A program made the translations under genes and the position numbers. Under the pieces are notes generated by a model, which had not been told where the DNA came from, made no database searches, and saw nothing but the letters and a program-made list of their open reading frames with translations. Of a stretch of DNA of 64,000 nucleotides, positions 8,568 to 18,232 are shown one piece after another. Origin of the DNA: Pseudoalteromonas sp. HM-SA03 (GTDB taxonomy: Bacteria; Pseudomonadota; Gammaproteobacteria; Enterobacterales; Alteromonadaceae); the NCBI RefSeq assembly GCF_002289345.1, contig NZ_NSDG01000002.1, positions 1 to 64,000 of the forward strand. Reading direction: 5' to 3'. Positions within the stretch are counted from its first letter, which is position 1. Every line of letters starts with the position of its first letter.

Positions 8568-11500
8568 ATGATCGCAAATATTAGTCAGCAGGATTCTGCA
8601 AACGAACTTACCAACCTCTATCAAAGCAAACTAAGTGATGCAGGTTTTAGTGGGGACATTGATACGAGTTATGCAACTCGTCTTGTTACGTCAACCGACA
8701 ATAGTATCTATCAGGAAATCCCTCAAGCCGTATTGTTTCCTAGAACAAATCGAGACGTACAACTTGCACTTGAAATCGCCCAACAAGATCCATTTTTGTC
8801 TCTCACCTTTGGCCCCAGAGGTGGAGGAACCGGTACTAATGGGCAATCACTTACGCCCGGTATCGTGATTGACCTATCGAGACACATGAGAGAAATTCTT
8901 GAGATCAATGAAAAAGAAGGGTGGGTTCGAGTGCAAGCGGGTGTGATCAAAGATCAGCTTAATGACTTTCTAAGACCTTACGGCTATTTCTTTTCTCCAG
9001 ATCTTTCCACCAGTAACCGAGCAACAATTGGTGGTATGATTAATACTGATGCGTCGGGCCAAGGTTCACTCGTTTATGGCAAAACAAGCGATCATATTCT
9101 TGGGCTAAAAACCTTTTTAGTGGACGGTACAGAGCTAAATACCTCAAAGTTAGCAATCGATAAAGCAGAGCTACTAGCTGAGCAGAATTCAAAGATTTCT
9201 CACATTTATGCGAATGTCATTGAGATCTGTCGAAACAATCGAGCACTTATACTTGAAAAATTTCCAAGACTGAACCGCTTTTTAACCGGTTATGACCTCG
9301 AAAATGTATTCGATGGTTCACTAACTACTTTTGATTTATCTCGAATTATTACGGGTTCTGAAGGTTCGCTTGGTGTTGTAACCGAAGCAAAACTTAATTT
9401 AACGCCAATTCAGCCATATAAAACCCTAATCAATATTAAGTATGACTCATTTGAATCAGCGCTTAGAAACAGCCCATTCTTGGTTTCCGCTAATGCTACA
9501 TCGGTCGAAACTGTAGACAGTAAAGTTCTAGGTCTTGCTAAAGAAGACATTATTTGGCATTCAGTATCGGACTTAATTCAAGATGTACCAGGTGTTAAGA
9601 TGCAAGGTCTTAACATGGTTGAGTTTAATGGCGAATCCGAAGATGAAATTTCCTCCAAAGTCGATAGCTTATGTCAACGGTTAGATCAGCTTATTGCGAA
9701 CAAAGAAGCAGGTGTTATTGGCTATCAACTTACCAATGACAAGGCAGATATCCTTAAGATCTATGCAATGCGCAAAAAATCAGTTGGCTTATTGGGTAAC
9801 GCAAAAGGTAGTAAAAAACCACTTGCTTTTGCTGAAGATACAGCCGTTCCACCTGAAAACCTTGCTGATTTCATCATTGAATTTAGAGAGTTACTTGATA
9901 GTTACCAATTAGATTATGGTATGTTTGGTCATGTTGACGCCGGTGTTTTACACGTCCGCCCAGCGCTTGATATGTGCGATCCCGAACAGGAAAAACTACT
10001 ACGTGTGATCTCAGATAAAGTAGTGGCGTTAACTGCAAAATACCGAGGACTAATGTGGGGTGAGCACGGAAAAGGTTATCGAAGTGAATATGGCCCCGAG
10101 TTTTTCGGTGAGCAACTATTTAATGAACTTCGTAAAATTAAAAGTTTGTTTGATAAAAACAATCGCTTAAATCCTGGAAAAATTTGTACACCACTGGATT
10201 CAAATGACCAATTAGTGTCAGTCGATGCGCAGAAAAGAGCTTGGTTTGACCGAACAATCCCAACTGAAGTAAAAGTCAACTACGAAGCACCGATCAATTG
10301 CAATGGTAATGGACTTTGCTTTAATTATGATGACAACTCACCAATGTGCCCGTCTTACAAGGTAACCAAAGACCGTAGAAACTCTCCAAAAGGACGTGCT
10401 GGGTTATTTAAAGAGTGGTTAAGACTCCAACACAATAAAGGGGTCGATTTGATTGCTGCAGAAAAGCAATTAATCAATCATGAAAATGATACTACTTGGT
10501 GGGAGCGTTTTCTCAATACGCGAAAGAAAAACGAATATGACTTTTCCCATGAAGTTAAAGCATCAATGGATGAATGTCTAGCCTGTAAAGCATGTACAAC
10601 GGCATGCCCAATAAAAGTCGATGTTCCTACGTTCCGAGCTAAGTTTTTAAACTTTTACTACAGCCGTTACAATCGTCCGCTTAAAGACTACTTAGTTGCG
10701 AATATAGAGCGTGCACTACCTACCATGGCTAAGTTTCCAAATTTAGTTAACGCTTTGCAACGTAATCGCATATCCAACTTTTTCGTTGAACGGATGATCG
10801 GCTATATTGACTCGCCAGTGTTGAGTAAGGTTCAACTTAGTAAGTTAGTGCCAAGCAAACACTTCTATTCAGAGCGCAGTTTTGAAAAGTTAAGCGATAA
10901 AGATCAACAAAGCGTGATATTTGTTGTTCAAGACCCGTTTACCAGTTTCTATGAAGCAGAATTAGTATCGGACTTTGTGCAAGTTATATCAAAACTTGGG
11001 TTTTATCCACTCGTGTTACCATTTAAACCAAACGGTAAGCCTCAACACGTTAAAGGCTTTTTAAAGGAGTTTAAATCGACTGCAAAGACTGCAGCACAGT
11101 TTTTAAATAGAATCAGCGAATATAACAGGCCTTTAGTTGGGCTCGATGCTTCTTTGGTGATGTGCTATCGCGATGAATATAATGACATTCTTAAAGAGGG
11201 TAGGGGGGACTTTACGGTACAATTGGCGCATGAATGGCTTTCAACTGTCGATATCCCAACGGCTGCGACAATCAATCCATCAAAATTTACATTGATAAGT
11301 CACTGTACAGAAACCACAGCAATGCCTGAATCTAAAAGTGTTTGGCAAAGTATTTTTAATAAGTTGAACTCTAAGTTAGAAGCTGTTAATACGGGATGTT
11401 GTGGCATGGCGGGAACTTATGGCCACGAAGCGCAAAACCAAGAAAATTCAAGAGCGCTCTACGAATCCTCATGGCAGCATCATATTGATAACGCAGCTCA

Positions 11501-11606
11501 GGATGAAGTATTAGTGACTGGCTTCTCTTGTCGATGTCAAGTTAAACGCTTTAGTGGACAAAAACCAAAGCACCCGCTTCAAGCACTTAATAAACTACTA
11601 GATTAA
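8568..11606 (+). CDS. ydiJ: YdiJ-type FAD/Fe-S dehydrogenase (D-2-hydroxyglutarate dehydrogenase family)
   Basis: A 1012-residue fusion close in length to E. coli YdiJ. The N-terminal half is an FAD-binding PCMH domain (FGPRGGGTGTNGQSL about residues 81-95, RATIGGMINTDASGQGS) with an FAD-oxidase C domain (MFGHVDAGVLHVRP). The C-terminal half is a GlpC/heterodisulfide-reductase-like part with a 4Fe-4S motif CLACKACTTACP (C670, C673, C676, C680) and a CCG-type motif TGCCGMAGTYG. This suits oxidation of a 2-hydroxyacid, with D-2-hydroxyglutarate the likeliest by family. The physiological electron acceptor is not visible. It is monocistronic, with a good terminator. Confidence 0.9.
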   Translation: MIANISQQDSANELTNLYQSKLSDAGFSGDIDTSYATRLVTSTDNSIYQEIPQAVLFPRTNRDVQLALEIAQQDPFLSLTFGPRGGGTGTNGQSLTPGIVIDLSRHMREILEINEKEGWVRVQAGVIKDQLNDFLRPYGYFFSPDLSTSNRATIGGMINTDASGQGSLVYGKTSDHILGLKTFLVDGTELNTSKLAIDKAELLAEQNSKISHIYANVIEICRNNRALILEKFPRLNRFLTGYDLENVFDGSLTTFDLSRIITGSEGSLGVVTEAKLNLTPIQPYKTLINIKYDSFESALRNSPFLVSANATSVETVDSKVLGLAKEDIIWHSVSDLIQDVPGVKMQGLNMVEFNGESEDEISSKVDSLCQRLDQLIANKEAGVIGYQLTNDKADILKIYAMRKKSVGLLGNAKGSKKPLAFAEDTAVPPENLADFIIEFRELLDSYQLDYGMFGHVDAGVLHVRPALDMCDPEQEKLLRVISDKVVALTAKYRGLMWGEHGKGYRSEYGPEFFGEQLFNELRKIKSLFDKNNRLNPGKICTPLDSNDQLVSVDAQKRAWFDRTIPTEVKVNYEAPINCNGNGLCFNYDDNSPMCPSYKVTKDRRNSPKGRAGLFKEWLRLQHNKGVDLIAAEKQLINHENDTTWWERFLNTRKKNEYDFSHEVKASMDECLACKACTTACPIKVDVPTFRAKFLNFYYSRYNRPLKDYLVANIERALPTMAKFPNLVNALQRNRISNFFVERMIGYIDSPVLSKVQLSKLVPSKHFYSERSFEKLSDKDQQSVIFVVQDPFTSFYEAELVSDFVQVISKLGFYPLVLPFKPNGKPQHVKGFLKEFKSTAKTAAQFLNRISEYNRPLVGLDASLVMCYRDEYNDILKEGRGDFTVQLAHEWLSTVDIPTAATINPSKFTLISHCTETTAMPESKSVWQSIFNKLNSKLEAVNTGCCGMAGTYGHEAQNQENSRALYESSWQHHIDNAAQDEVLVTGFSCRCQVKRFSGQKPKHPLQALNKLLD

Positions 11607-11621
11607 TATAGTAGTTAAACG

Positions 11622-11645
11622 AGCCCAGCTTACTGGGCTTTTTTT
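11622..11645 (+). terminator. Terminator of ydiJ-like gene
   Basis: A 7-bp stem AGCCCAG / CTGGGCT with a CTTA loop and a run of seven Ts, 15 bp after the stop codon. Confidence 0.88.
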
Positions 11646-11689
11646 ATAAATAGTTTTAGCCGAAGATAAATTGAGCTAATCCACACTTG

Positions 11690-11702
11690 GTATGATGTGT
11701 TC
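11690..11702 (+). other. Ter-like site 6, between convergent genes
   Basis: GTATGATGTGTTC in the same orientation as the other five, 8.3 kb right of site 5. It lies in the 258-bp gap between the ydiJ-like gene and the convergent response-regulator gene, just past the ydiJ terminator. It has no tus-type -10 and no gene start, so arrest function is a better explanation than transcription. Confidence 0.65.
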
Positions 11703-11864
11703 TCTAGAGTGTATTGCACGAATAGAATTCATTTATTCTCGAGCCACGATAATTTCATGGTTCAATAGTACTGATCCAATTAAAGACTCAAAAGCTATAT
11801 TTACTATTATCTACACAATATCAGCAAACAAGTATTCAATGGCGCAGTCGCCGATAAGCTATTA

Positions 11865-13187
11865 TTATCGTTTGACCATAATTCGAAAAGGGATCGGACG
11901 TTGTGTCTCCAGCTGCTTAAGTTTATCTATCGACTTATCAGTAAAAGTATGGCCTTTCGGTAGCAGTAAAATTCCTTGATTACTGTGAAGCGCTAAGCCC
12001 AATATCATACCTGGCTTGAGTTTTTCAGTTGTCAATATATCAACCGAACCGACTTGCTCTTGGCCTAGCTCGTTGTTACTTACAGCCTTCTCTAAAATAT
12101 CAACGACTTCAGGGGAGTAGAAATTTCCCCTATAAGCTCGAATAAGATCTAGCGCTAAATCGGCTTTCTCTTTATCAGAACCGTTGGCGCTGTATAAATT
12201 GTCATAATAATCTCGAGCGACTGCAAGTATTTGTGAACCCAAAGGAATTTCTTTTCCTTTAAGACCTTTTGGGATCCCTTGGCCATTAAATTTTTCAAAT
12301 TGGTGGTAAATCGTCTCGGATACGTCAGATAAGTGCTGCGCAGGCATCAACATAAGTTGTGCAATGGAAGGATGCGTATAATAAATTTTCTTTTGTGCGT
12401 CGCTTAGCTTTCTTGATGGCAATTTATAAATTTCAGGGTCCATTGCAAGTAAACCTACTTCAGCTAAATACCCAGACATCATAGCCGTTTCTGCTAATTC
12501 ATTAGAAAGTTCTAGCTTCTTAGCTATGATCTTACATAATTTGGCAATGTTCTTCGCTTTTTTACCATCGATAAACGGATTTGCATTCAGAAAATTATAA
12601 AGTAACTCGACGGTAGCCCTATGTTCCTTATGTTCTTTTTGATTAGCTTGCTCTAATTGACTTAATACTTTTCGGATCTGTGTAGTGCGTTTTTGTACAA
12701 GTCCTTCAAGATTTTCATTTAACTCCGTAAGTTGCGCATTTTTTTGCACTATCTCTTCATTTAATCTCTTATTTACACTTTTTAACCTGTATTTCTCTGA
12801 ACATTCTCTCACGGTATGTATGAGTATATCGTTGTCCCAAGGCTTTTGAATGTATGCATGGATCCCACTTTCATTAATGGCTTTAATTGTTGAAGCAAGA
12901 TCCGAGTATCCTGTAAGTAATATCCGTTGCGTATCTGGGCAAATGCGCTTTACTTCATACAAAAATGTGGCGCCATCCATTTCAGGCATCCGCATGTCAC
13001 TAATAACAACTTCAAAAGAGGAGTCTCGGATCAGCGCCAAAGCTTGCTGTGGATCACTACAGAGCTCAGCATGTATTCCATTTTGACGAAATAAGCGATT
13101 TAACGACCGTATCACATTCGTCTCATCATCGAGACAAAGCACTCGTATCGCTTCATTTGAAGTCGTTGATAGCTCGCCAAATTCCAA
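11865..13187 (-). CDS. Response regulator with degenerate HD-GYP output domain
   Basis: 440 residues: an N-terminal receiver domain (acidic D20/D21, phospho-acceptor D64 in VISDMRMPEMDG, K115 in IQKPWD), a coiled-coil linker (about 135-190) and a C-terminal HD-GYP-like domain. This is the RpfG layout for c-di-GMP hydrolysis, but the HD pair is replaced by LAEVG (241-245), HH by HQ (295-296) and GYP by GIP (304-306). H272 of YTHP and PKGLKGKEIP are kept. Metal binding and phosphodiesterase activity are therefore doubtful, and it may sense or bind rather than cut. No histidine kinase gene is adjacent. Confidence 0.88.
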   Translation of the reverse strand: MEFGELSTTSNEAIRVLCLDDETNVIRSLNRLFRQNGIHAELCSDPQQALALIRDSSFEVVISDMRMPEMDGATFLYEVKRICPDTQRILLTGYSDLASTIKAINESGIHAYIQKPWDNDILIHTVRECSEKYRLKSVNKRLNEEIVQKNAQLTELNENLEGLVQKRTTQIRKVLSQLEQANQKEHKEHRATVELLYNFLNANPFIDGKKAKNIAKLCKIIAKKLELSNELAETAMMSGYLAEVGLLAMDPEIYKLPSRKLSDAQKKIYYTHPSIAQLMLMPAQHLSDVSETIYHQFEKFNGQGIPKGLKGKEIPLGSQILAVARDYYDNLYSANGSDKEKADLALDLIRAYRGNFYSPEVVDILEKAVSNNELGQEQVGSVDILTTEKLKPGMILGLALHSNQGILLLPKGHTFTDKSIDKLKQLETQRPIPFRIMVKR

Positions 13188-13592
13188 GGTTCAATCTCCT
13201 AAATGAATTAATTTAAACTTAGTTCAAAAAGCAAGGCTCTACAAGAAACCGTTAAAATACGCCTTAAGTCTAATATTACTCTTCAACTTTATTAATAACT
13301 TTTTAATATATGCTTAAGAAACAAGCTGGTAGCTGTATTAAGTTTAGAGAAGTAGGCTAGTAACTATCGCTTAATATTAAATAATTACAGTTTTATTTTC
13401 ATGTGTCAGCGAACCAAAACTAAGCATATTAATCAATAATTTAGTGTTACATTTTGATGAAAGACACGCTTTAGTTTACGTTTACGTTAACGTTACCAGA
13501 TAGAGAAAAATGTTGTTGCCATATTGAATTTATGTGTTAGGTTTATGTTGTTATTGTTAACCAAATACAATAAATGGTTGGAGAACCAGACT
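13188..13592. other. Intergenic region upstream of the chitin cluster
   Basis: About 400 bp between the divergent response-regulator gene and chiA. It should carry promoters for both. The only distinctive feature is the TTACG-rich repeat at 13474-13497. No RNA gene or hairpin terminator is seen. Confidence 0.5.
13474..13497. promoter_or_regulatory. TTTACG repeat/palindrome, candidate chitin operator
   Basis: Short direct repeats (GTTTACG, TTTACG, TTAACG, TTACC) run together and include the perfect 10-bp palindrome ACGTTAACGT (13484-13493), about 95 bp before the chiA ATG. Its position suggests a repressor or activator site for chitin induction. No matching regulator is in the window. Confidence 0.35.
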
Positions 13593-16500
13593 ATGAAACA
13601 ACATGTAAAGACCCTTAAATTATCACAAATGGCTTCGCTCCTCGGAGCTATTTTCTGCGCTAACTCATATGCTTACAATTGTGACGGCTTACCTGACTGG
13701 TCTCAAAATTCGGCATATAGTGGCGGTGCCCAAGTACAGAAATCGCAACAAGCTTTTGAAGCAAAGTGGTGGACTCAAGCAGATCCAGTTACCCATTCAG
13801 GACAGTGGGATGATTGGAAAAAATTGGGCGACTGTGACAGCGTTGTCACCAACACACCACCTACAGTACAGAGCTTACTACCAGCAGACGGCAGCGCTTT
13901 TAATGAAAATGACAGCGTTGCCATTTCCGTAAATGCAACAGATAGCGATGGCCAAGTAACGCAGGTAGAGTTTTTTATAGATGGGACGTCAGTTGGTGTT
14001 GATACCACAGCGACAGGTGATAATTTTTCATTTAACTGGTCAGCAACCGCTGGAACCCACGCAATTTCAGTAGTTGCGACAGATGACAAGCAAGCTGTGT
14101 CCAACACATTAATAACCAATGTTATCGTTAATACGACAGGAAATCAGTTACCTACAGCAAATCTTTCGTTAGGCGTAGGTGGTAACCTGGTTATTAATCA
14201 GCCTGTAGGCATCGTTCTTGATGGTTCAGATCCCGATGGCTCAATAGCAAAGCTAACGCTGCTTATTAACGACCAAGTCGCATTTGAAAGTGCAACAGCA
14301 CCAGCTCAGCACACTTGGACACCAACGCAACTGGGCTCAGTAACATTAAAGCTTGTTGTTGAAGATAATAGCGGTGCGACAGCAGAGAGCATACTCAACG
14401 CAAATGTGGTTGAAACACCGCCAGTTGTAAACAACTGTGTTCCGCATGGTCTTTATCAGACTCCCAACACTTCGCCTAACTACTGTGATATTTACGATGA
14501 AAACGGCCGTGAAAAAATGGGCACCGATCACCCAAGACGCGTCATCGGTTACTTTACCAGTTGGAGGACAGGTAAGAATGGTCAACCGAGCTATTTAGTT
14601 GATGATATTCCATGGGATAAGATCACCCATATTAATTACGCTTTCGCGCACGTTGATGCCAATAACAAGGTTTCAATAGGCAATCCAACAGCTCCTAACA
14701 ATGCGGCAACAAATATGACTTGGCCGGGTGTTGCTGGTGCAGAAATGGATCCATCTCTTCCTTATACCGGTCACTTTAACTTGCTGAACAAATTTAAGAA
14801 ACAGCATCCTGATGTTAAAACCTTGATTTCAGTCGGCGGTTGGGCTGAAACTGGTGGCTACTTTGACGAAACAGGTAAGCGAGTTGCCAGCGGCGGTTTC
14901 TATACGATGACGACCAATGCAGATGGCAGCGTGAATCACGCAGGTATCGATGCGTTTGTAGCAAGTTCAATCGAATTTATCCGTAAATACAACTTTGATG
15001 GTGTCGATATCGACTATGAATATCCATCTTCTATGAATGACTCTGGCCACCCCGATGATTTTGCAATATCAAACCCGCGTCGAGCTGCATTGAATGCTTC
15101 TTATCAAGTATTAATGAAAAAACTGAGAGAAGCATTAGACCAAGCTGGCCAACAAGACAATACACACTATCTATTGACGATCGCATCACCATCTTCTGGT
15201 TACCTTCTACGTGGTATGGAGACATTTCAGGTCACCAAGTATCTAGATTACGTCAATATCATGTCTTATGACTTACACGGAGCATGGAACCAACACGTTG
15301 GTCATAACGCATCGCTATTCGACACCGGTGAAGATTCAGAGCTTAAACAATGGAATGTATATGGCACCAAAGAGTTTGAAGGAATTGGTTACCTTAATAC
15401 CGATTGGGCGGTCAAATATTTCAGAGGCTCGGTCTCCGCTGGACGCATCAACATTGGTATTCCTTATTATACTCGCGGTTTTAGAGATGTAACGGGTGGT
15501 ACAAATGGCCTTTGGGGGCAAGCTGCATTACCTAACCAAGCTGATTGTCCTCCGGGGACTGGCAGCGGTGAAAAGAACAAGTGTGGTAATGGTGCTGTGG
15601 GTATCGATAACTTGTGGCACGACAAGAACGATGTTGGCTTAGAAGTACCCGCAGGTTCTAATCCGCTTTGGCATGTTAAAAACCTTCAAAATGGCGTGTT
15701 AGGAAGTTACCTAAGTGATTATGGACTAGATCCAGTTAACAACCCAGAGCATCAAATTAGCGGTACCTATGCCCGCCATTATGATTCAGTAGCGGTTGCT
15801 CCTTGGCTCTGGAACGCTACCAAAAATGTTTTCTTATCCATTGAAGATGAAGAGTCAATGGCCGCCAAAGTCGACTATGTCATCAACCAAGAACTAGGCG
15901 GTATCATGTTCTGGGAGCTTGCAGGCGATTTCGATTATGATGTGAGCAAGAATGAATATTTCATGGGTTCATCGCTAACAAGCTTAGCCTACAACAAGTT
16001 TAACCAAAGTGGCACACCATACTCGGTTAAACAAGGAAATAAAACCTTCGTAAAACCAGCTTCAGCAGTTGATGTTACGTTTGTTGCCAAAGATTTTCCA
16101 GCTGGAGATGCTAACTATCCAATAGCACCAACTTTTGCCTTTACCAATAACTCAGCGATAGATTTGAGTGGCGCGAAAATTTCATTTGATGTTCCTGTTG
16201 CGACTTCGGCCATTTTCAAATCTAACTGGAATGCGCAAGAAAAACTTGGCATGGCAGTTGACGTAAATGGCTCAAATGCTGCGGGTAATAATATTGGCGG
16301 CTTCGAAAACGAATTCCATCGATTCTCAATCACGCTTGTGAACGAGTGGGGTGGAACGCCTAAGTCTTTTGCTCCTGGCGAAACCATCAATGCCCAAGTC
16401 ATGTACTACATGCCGATTTCTGGTCCTGTTAACTTTGTGGTTGAGAAAGACGGTAATCGCTATGCATTTACCAGCGAATATAACGACCTACCAGTCGCAA

Positions 16501-16706
16501 CACCTGGTACAGGGCCTACAGATCCGGTAGCTAGCTGTAAAGGTACACCTATCAGTCAAATTGTGGTTTACCCGAACTTGCCACAGGGCACACATGCAGC
16601 TCAAGGTGATTTAATTGTTGAAGGAAACGCGGTGTATGAAGCGAAATGGTGGAGCAATAAGCAACCATCAGTCAGCAGCGACTATACCAAGGTTTGCAAC
16701 TTGTAG
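13593..16706 (+). CDS. chiA: Secreted multidomain GH18 chitinase
   Basis: A 1037-residue exported endo- or exochitinase. The start is taken at 13593, where GGAG precedes ATG and a signal peptide (MKQHVKTL...SYA) begins; a longer frame from 13524 has no such site. Domains: CBM5/12 (after the signal; aromatic motif FEAKWWTQ), two Ig/PKD-like repeats, the GH18 barrel with catalytic DGVDIDYE (residues 469-476, acid E476), an Ig-like domain and a second C-terminal CBM5/12 (YEAKWWSNKQP). It is the first gene of the chitin cluster. A GC-rich hairpin before the next gene may cut expression of the distal genes. Confidence 0.95.
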   Translation: MKQHVKTLKLSQMASLLGAIFCANSYAYNCDGLPDWSQNSAYSGGAQVQKSQQAFEAKWWTQADPVTHSGQWDDWKKLGDCDSVVTNTPPTVQSLLPADGSAFNENDSVAISVNATDSDGQVTQVEFFIDGTSVGVDTTATGDNFSFNWSATAGTHAISVVATDDKQAVSNTLITNVIVNTTGNQLPTANLSLGVGGNLVINQPVGIVLDGSDPDGSIAKLTLLINDQVAFESATAPAQHTWTPTQLGSVTLKLVVEDNSGATAESILNANVVETPPVVNNCVPHGLYQTPNTSPNYCDIYDENGREKMGTDHPRRVIGYFTSWRTGKNGQPSYLVDDIPWDKITHINYAFAHVDANNKVSIGNPTAPNNAATNMTWPGVAGAEMDPSLPYTGHFNLLNKFKKQHPDVKTLISVGGWAETGGYFDETGKRVASGGFYTMTTNADGSVNHAGIDAFVASSIEFIRKYNFDGVDIDYEYPSSMNDSGHPDDFAISNPRRAALNASYQVLMKKLREALDQAGQQDNTHYLLTIASPSSGYLLRGMETFQVTKYLDYVNIMSYDLHGAWNQHVGHNASLFDTGEDSELKQWNVYGTKEFEGIGYLNTDWAVKYFRGSVSAGRINIGIPYYTRGFRDVTGGTNGLWGQAALPNQADCPPGTGSGEKNKCGNGAVGIDNLWHDKNDVGLEVPAGSNPLWHVKNLQNGVLGSYLSDYGLDPVNNPEHQISGTYARHYDSVAVAPWLWNATKNVFLSIEDEESMAAKVDYVINQELGGIMFWELAGDFDYDVSKNEYFMGSSLTSLAYNKFNQSGTPYSVKQGNKTFVKPASAVDVTFVAKDFPAGDANYPIAPTFAFTNNSAIDLSGAKISFDVPVATSAIFKSNWNAQEKLGMAVDVNGSNAAGNNIGGFENEFHRFSITLVNEWGGTPKSFAPGETINAQVMYYMPISGPVNFVVEKDGNRYAFTSEYNDLPVATPGTGPTDPVASCKGTPISQIVVYPNLPQGTHAAQGDLIVEGNAVYEAKWWSNKQPSVSSDYTKVCNL

Positions 16707-16715
16707 ATAATAAAT

Positions 16716-16735
16716 GGGGAGCTTTGCTCCCCTTT
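16716..16735 (+). terminator. Intercistronic hairpin between chiA and LPMO gene
   Basis: A perfect 7-bp stem GGGGAGC / GCTCCCC with a TTT loop, followed by only TTTATA. With such a short U-tract it probably terminates partially or stabilises the upstream message rather than splitting the operon. Confidence 0.6.
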
Positions 16736-16752
16736 ATAAAAGGCGAATAAGC

Positions 16753-18180
16753 ATGAATAGTTTACACCGTAAATATGCGCTTGGTCTTTTGGGCGCAACC
16801 TCAGTTTTGCTTTCAAGCGCAGTTTCAGCTCATGGTTTTATGGACTTTCCCAAAGCAAGACAAGCGATCTGCCAAGCGCAAGGAGGTTATTGGTGGCCGG
16901 ATGATGGCTCAAATATCCCAAATTTAGCATGTCGAGCAGCTTTTCTAGACTCAGGCCATTTTCAGTTTGTGCAAGAGCATGAATTTTCGACCAATACCGC
17001 TGACTATAATAACCTAGAGGCAGTAAAAGCGAATATCCCCAATGGTACGCTTTGCTCAGCTGGTGACCCAAACAAAAGTGGCATGAGTGTTGTCTCACCA
17101 CACTGGCAGCGTACAGTTGTAGAGCCAAACGCTCAAAATAAACTTGCCATTAGCTTTAGGGCGACAACACCTCATAATCCCAGTTTTTGGCAGTTTTTCC
17201 TGTCAAAGCCAAACTACGATGGCGATACATCTCCTCTGACTTGGAATGATTTAGAGCTTATTAATGAATTTGGCAATATTGATTTCGTTGTGGATCCAGA
17301 AGGTAAACGCTTCTATAAAATGGAAATAGATATACCGCAAGGCCGTGAGGGCGATGCAGTTTTATATACCCGTTGGCAGCGGTTTGATGTAGCAGGAGAG
17401 GGATTTTACAATTGCTCTGATATCACAATAACCTCAACAGGCACGCCACCAGAATGGGTGAGCAGCGGCTATTTCTTAAAGCAAGGGCAAGATGCTAAAG
17501 CCGGTGATAGCGTGTGGTTTAGGACGTTTGATCAATCTGGGAATGAATTAATTAGCCATAACTTGAATGTAACCTCCACTAATGCATCAACATGGCAAGC
17601 TGAGTTGGCTCTTTATCTTAATAGCAATTACGGAAATAAGGTCAACATTGGTGTTAAGCAACCGGATGGTTCAATTGCGTTTGATGCAAACGCCTTATTA
17701 GCAAACGAAGTATTTTTGCCACATGCCGCTTACACCAGCAATCTTAGCGTTGTAAAAGGGGGTGACAACACCGCTCCTACGGTGAATCCAATTTCTAACC
17801 AAAGCATCGCAGAAAATAGCCAAGCGACAGTGCATGCTCATGCGTTTGACGACCAAAATGACCCACTGACATTCATTTGGAGTATTCCTGCACCGCTTAG
17901 CTTTAGTGGCGAAGGTGACACGATTTCCATCTCAACACCTGAAGTGACGGCTGATCAAACCTTTCAGGCTGAACTTAATGTCACCGATGGCAAAGCAAGC
18001 ACGACCGTAAGTTTCTCAATTACCGTTCAAGATAGCACCAATAACCAATACCCAGCTTGGAATAGTACAACTACCTATGTCGCAGGCGACAGAGTAACGC
18101 ATCAACAGAAAGTGTATGAAGCCAAGTGGTGGACGCAGGGAGAAGAGCCCGGCGCATCCGATGTTTGGAAAGCAATTTAA
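16753..18180 (+). CDS. AA10 lytic polysaccharide monooxygenase with CBM5/12
   Basis: A 475-residue secreted chitin-binding/oxidising protein. The signal peptide ends at SAVSA-HGF, so H27 becomes the N-terminal His of the copper histidine brace, the defining mark of the family. Start at 16753 (ribosome binding site AGGCGA). Domains: AA10 catalytic module (27 to about 225), an unassigned middle segment, an Ig/PKD-like repeat (about 340-425) and a C-terminal CBM5/12 (YEAKWWTQGEEPG). It would cut crystalline chitin oxidatively and open it for the flanking GH18 enzymes. The second copper His was not fixed with certainty. Confidence 0.93.
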   Translation: MNSLHRKYALGLLGATSVLLSSAVSAHGFMDFPKARQAICQAQGGYWWPDDGSNIPNLACRAAFLDSGHFQFVQEHEFSTNTADYNNLEAVKANIPNGTLCSAGDPNKSGMSVVSPHWQRTVVEPNAQNKLAISFRATTPHNPSFWQFFLSKPNYDGDTSPLTWNDLELINEFGNIDFVVDPEGKRFYKMEIDIPQGREGDAVLYTRWQRFDVAGEGFYNCSDITITSTGTPPEWVSSGYFLKQGQDAKAGDSVWFRTFDQSGNELISHNLNVTSTNASTWQAELALYLNSNYGNKVNIGVKQPDGSIAFDANALLANEVFLPHAAYTSNLSVVKGGDNTAPTVNPISNQSIAENSQATVHAHAFDDQNDPLTFIWSIPAPLSFSGEGDTISISTPEVTADQTFQAELNVTDGKASTTVSFSITVQDSTNNQYPAWNSTTTYVAGDRVTHQQKVYEAKWWTQGEEPGASDVWKAI

Positions 18181-18185
18181 AGAAA

Positions 18186-18202
18186 ACCCAAATTAATTGG
18201 GT
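18186..18202 (+). other. Small intercistronic hairpin before chiC
   Basis: ACCCAA / TTGGGT with an ATTAA loop and no U-tract, between the LPMO and chiC genes. It is probably an mRNA processing or stability element rather than a terminator. Confidence 0.45.
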
Positions 18203-18232
18203 ACAACATGTAACTACAATAAGGTTGAAGAT

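Noticed and set aside
11692-11979. 95-codon frame beginning inside Ter-like site 6
   Set aside because: It runs into the 3' end of the response-regulator gene in antisense and has no ribosome binding site.
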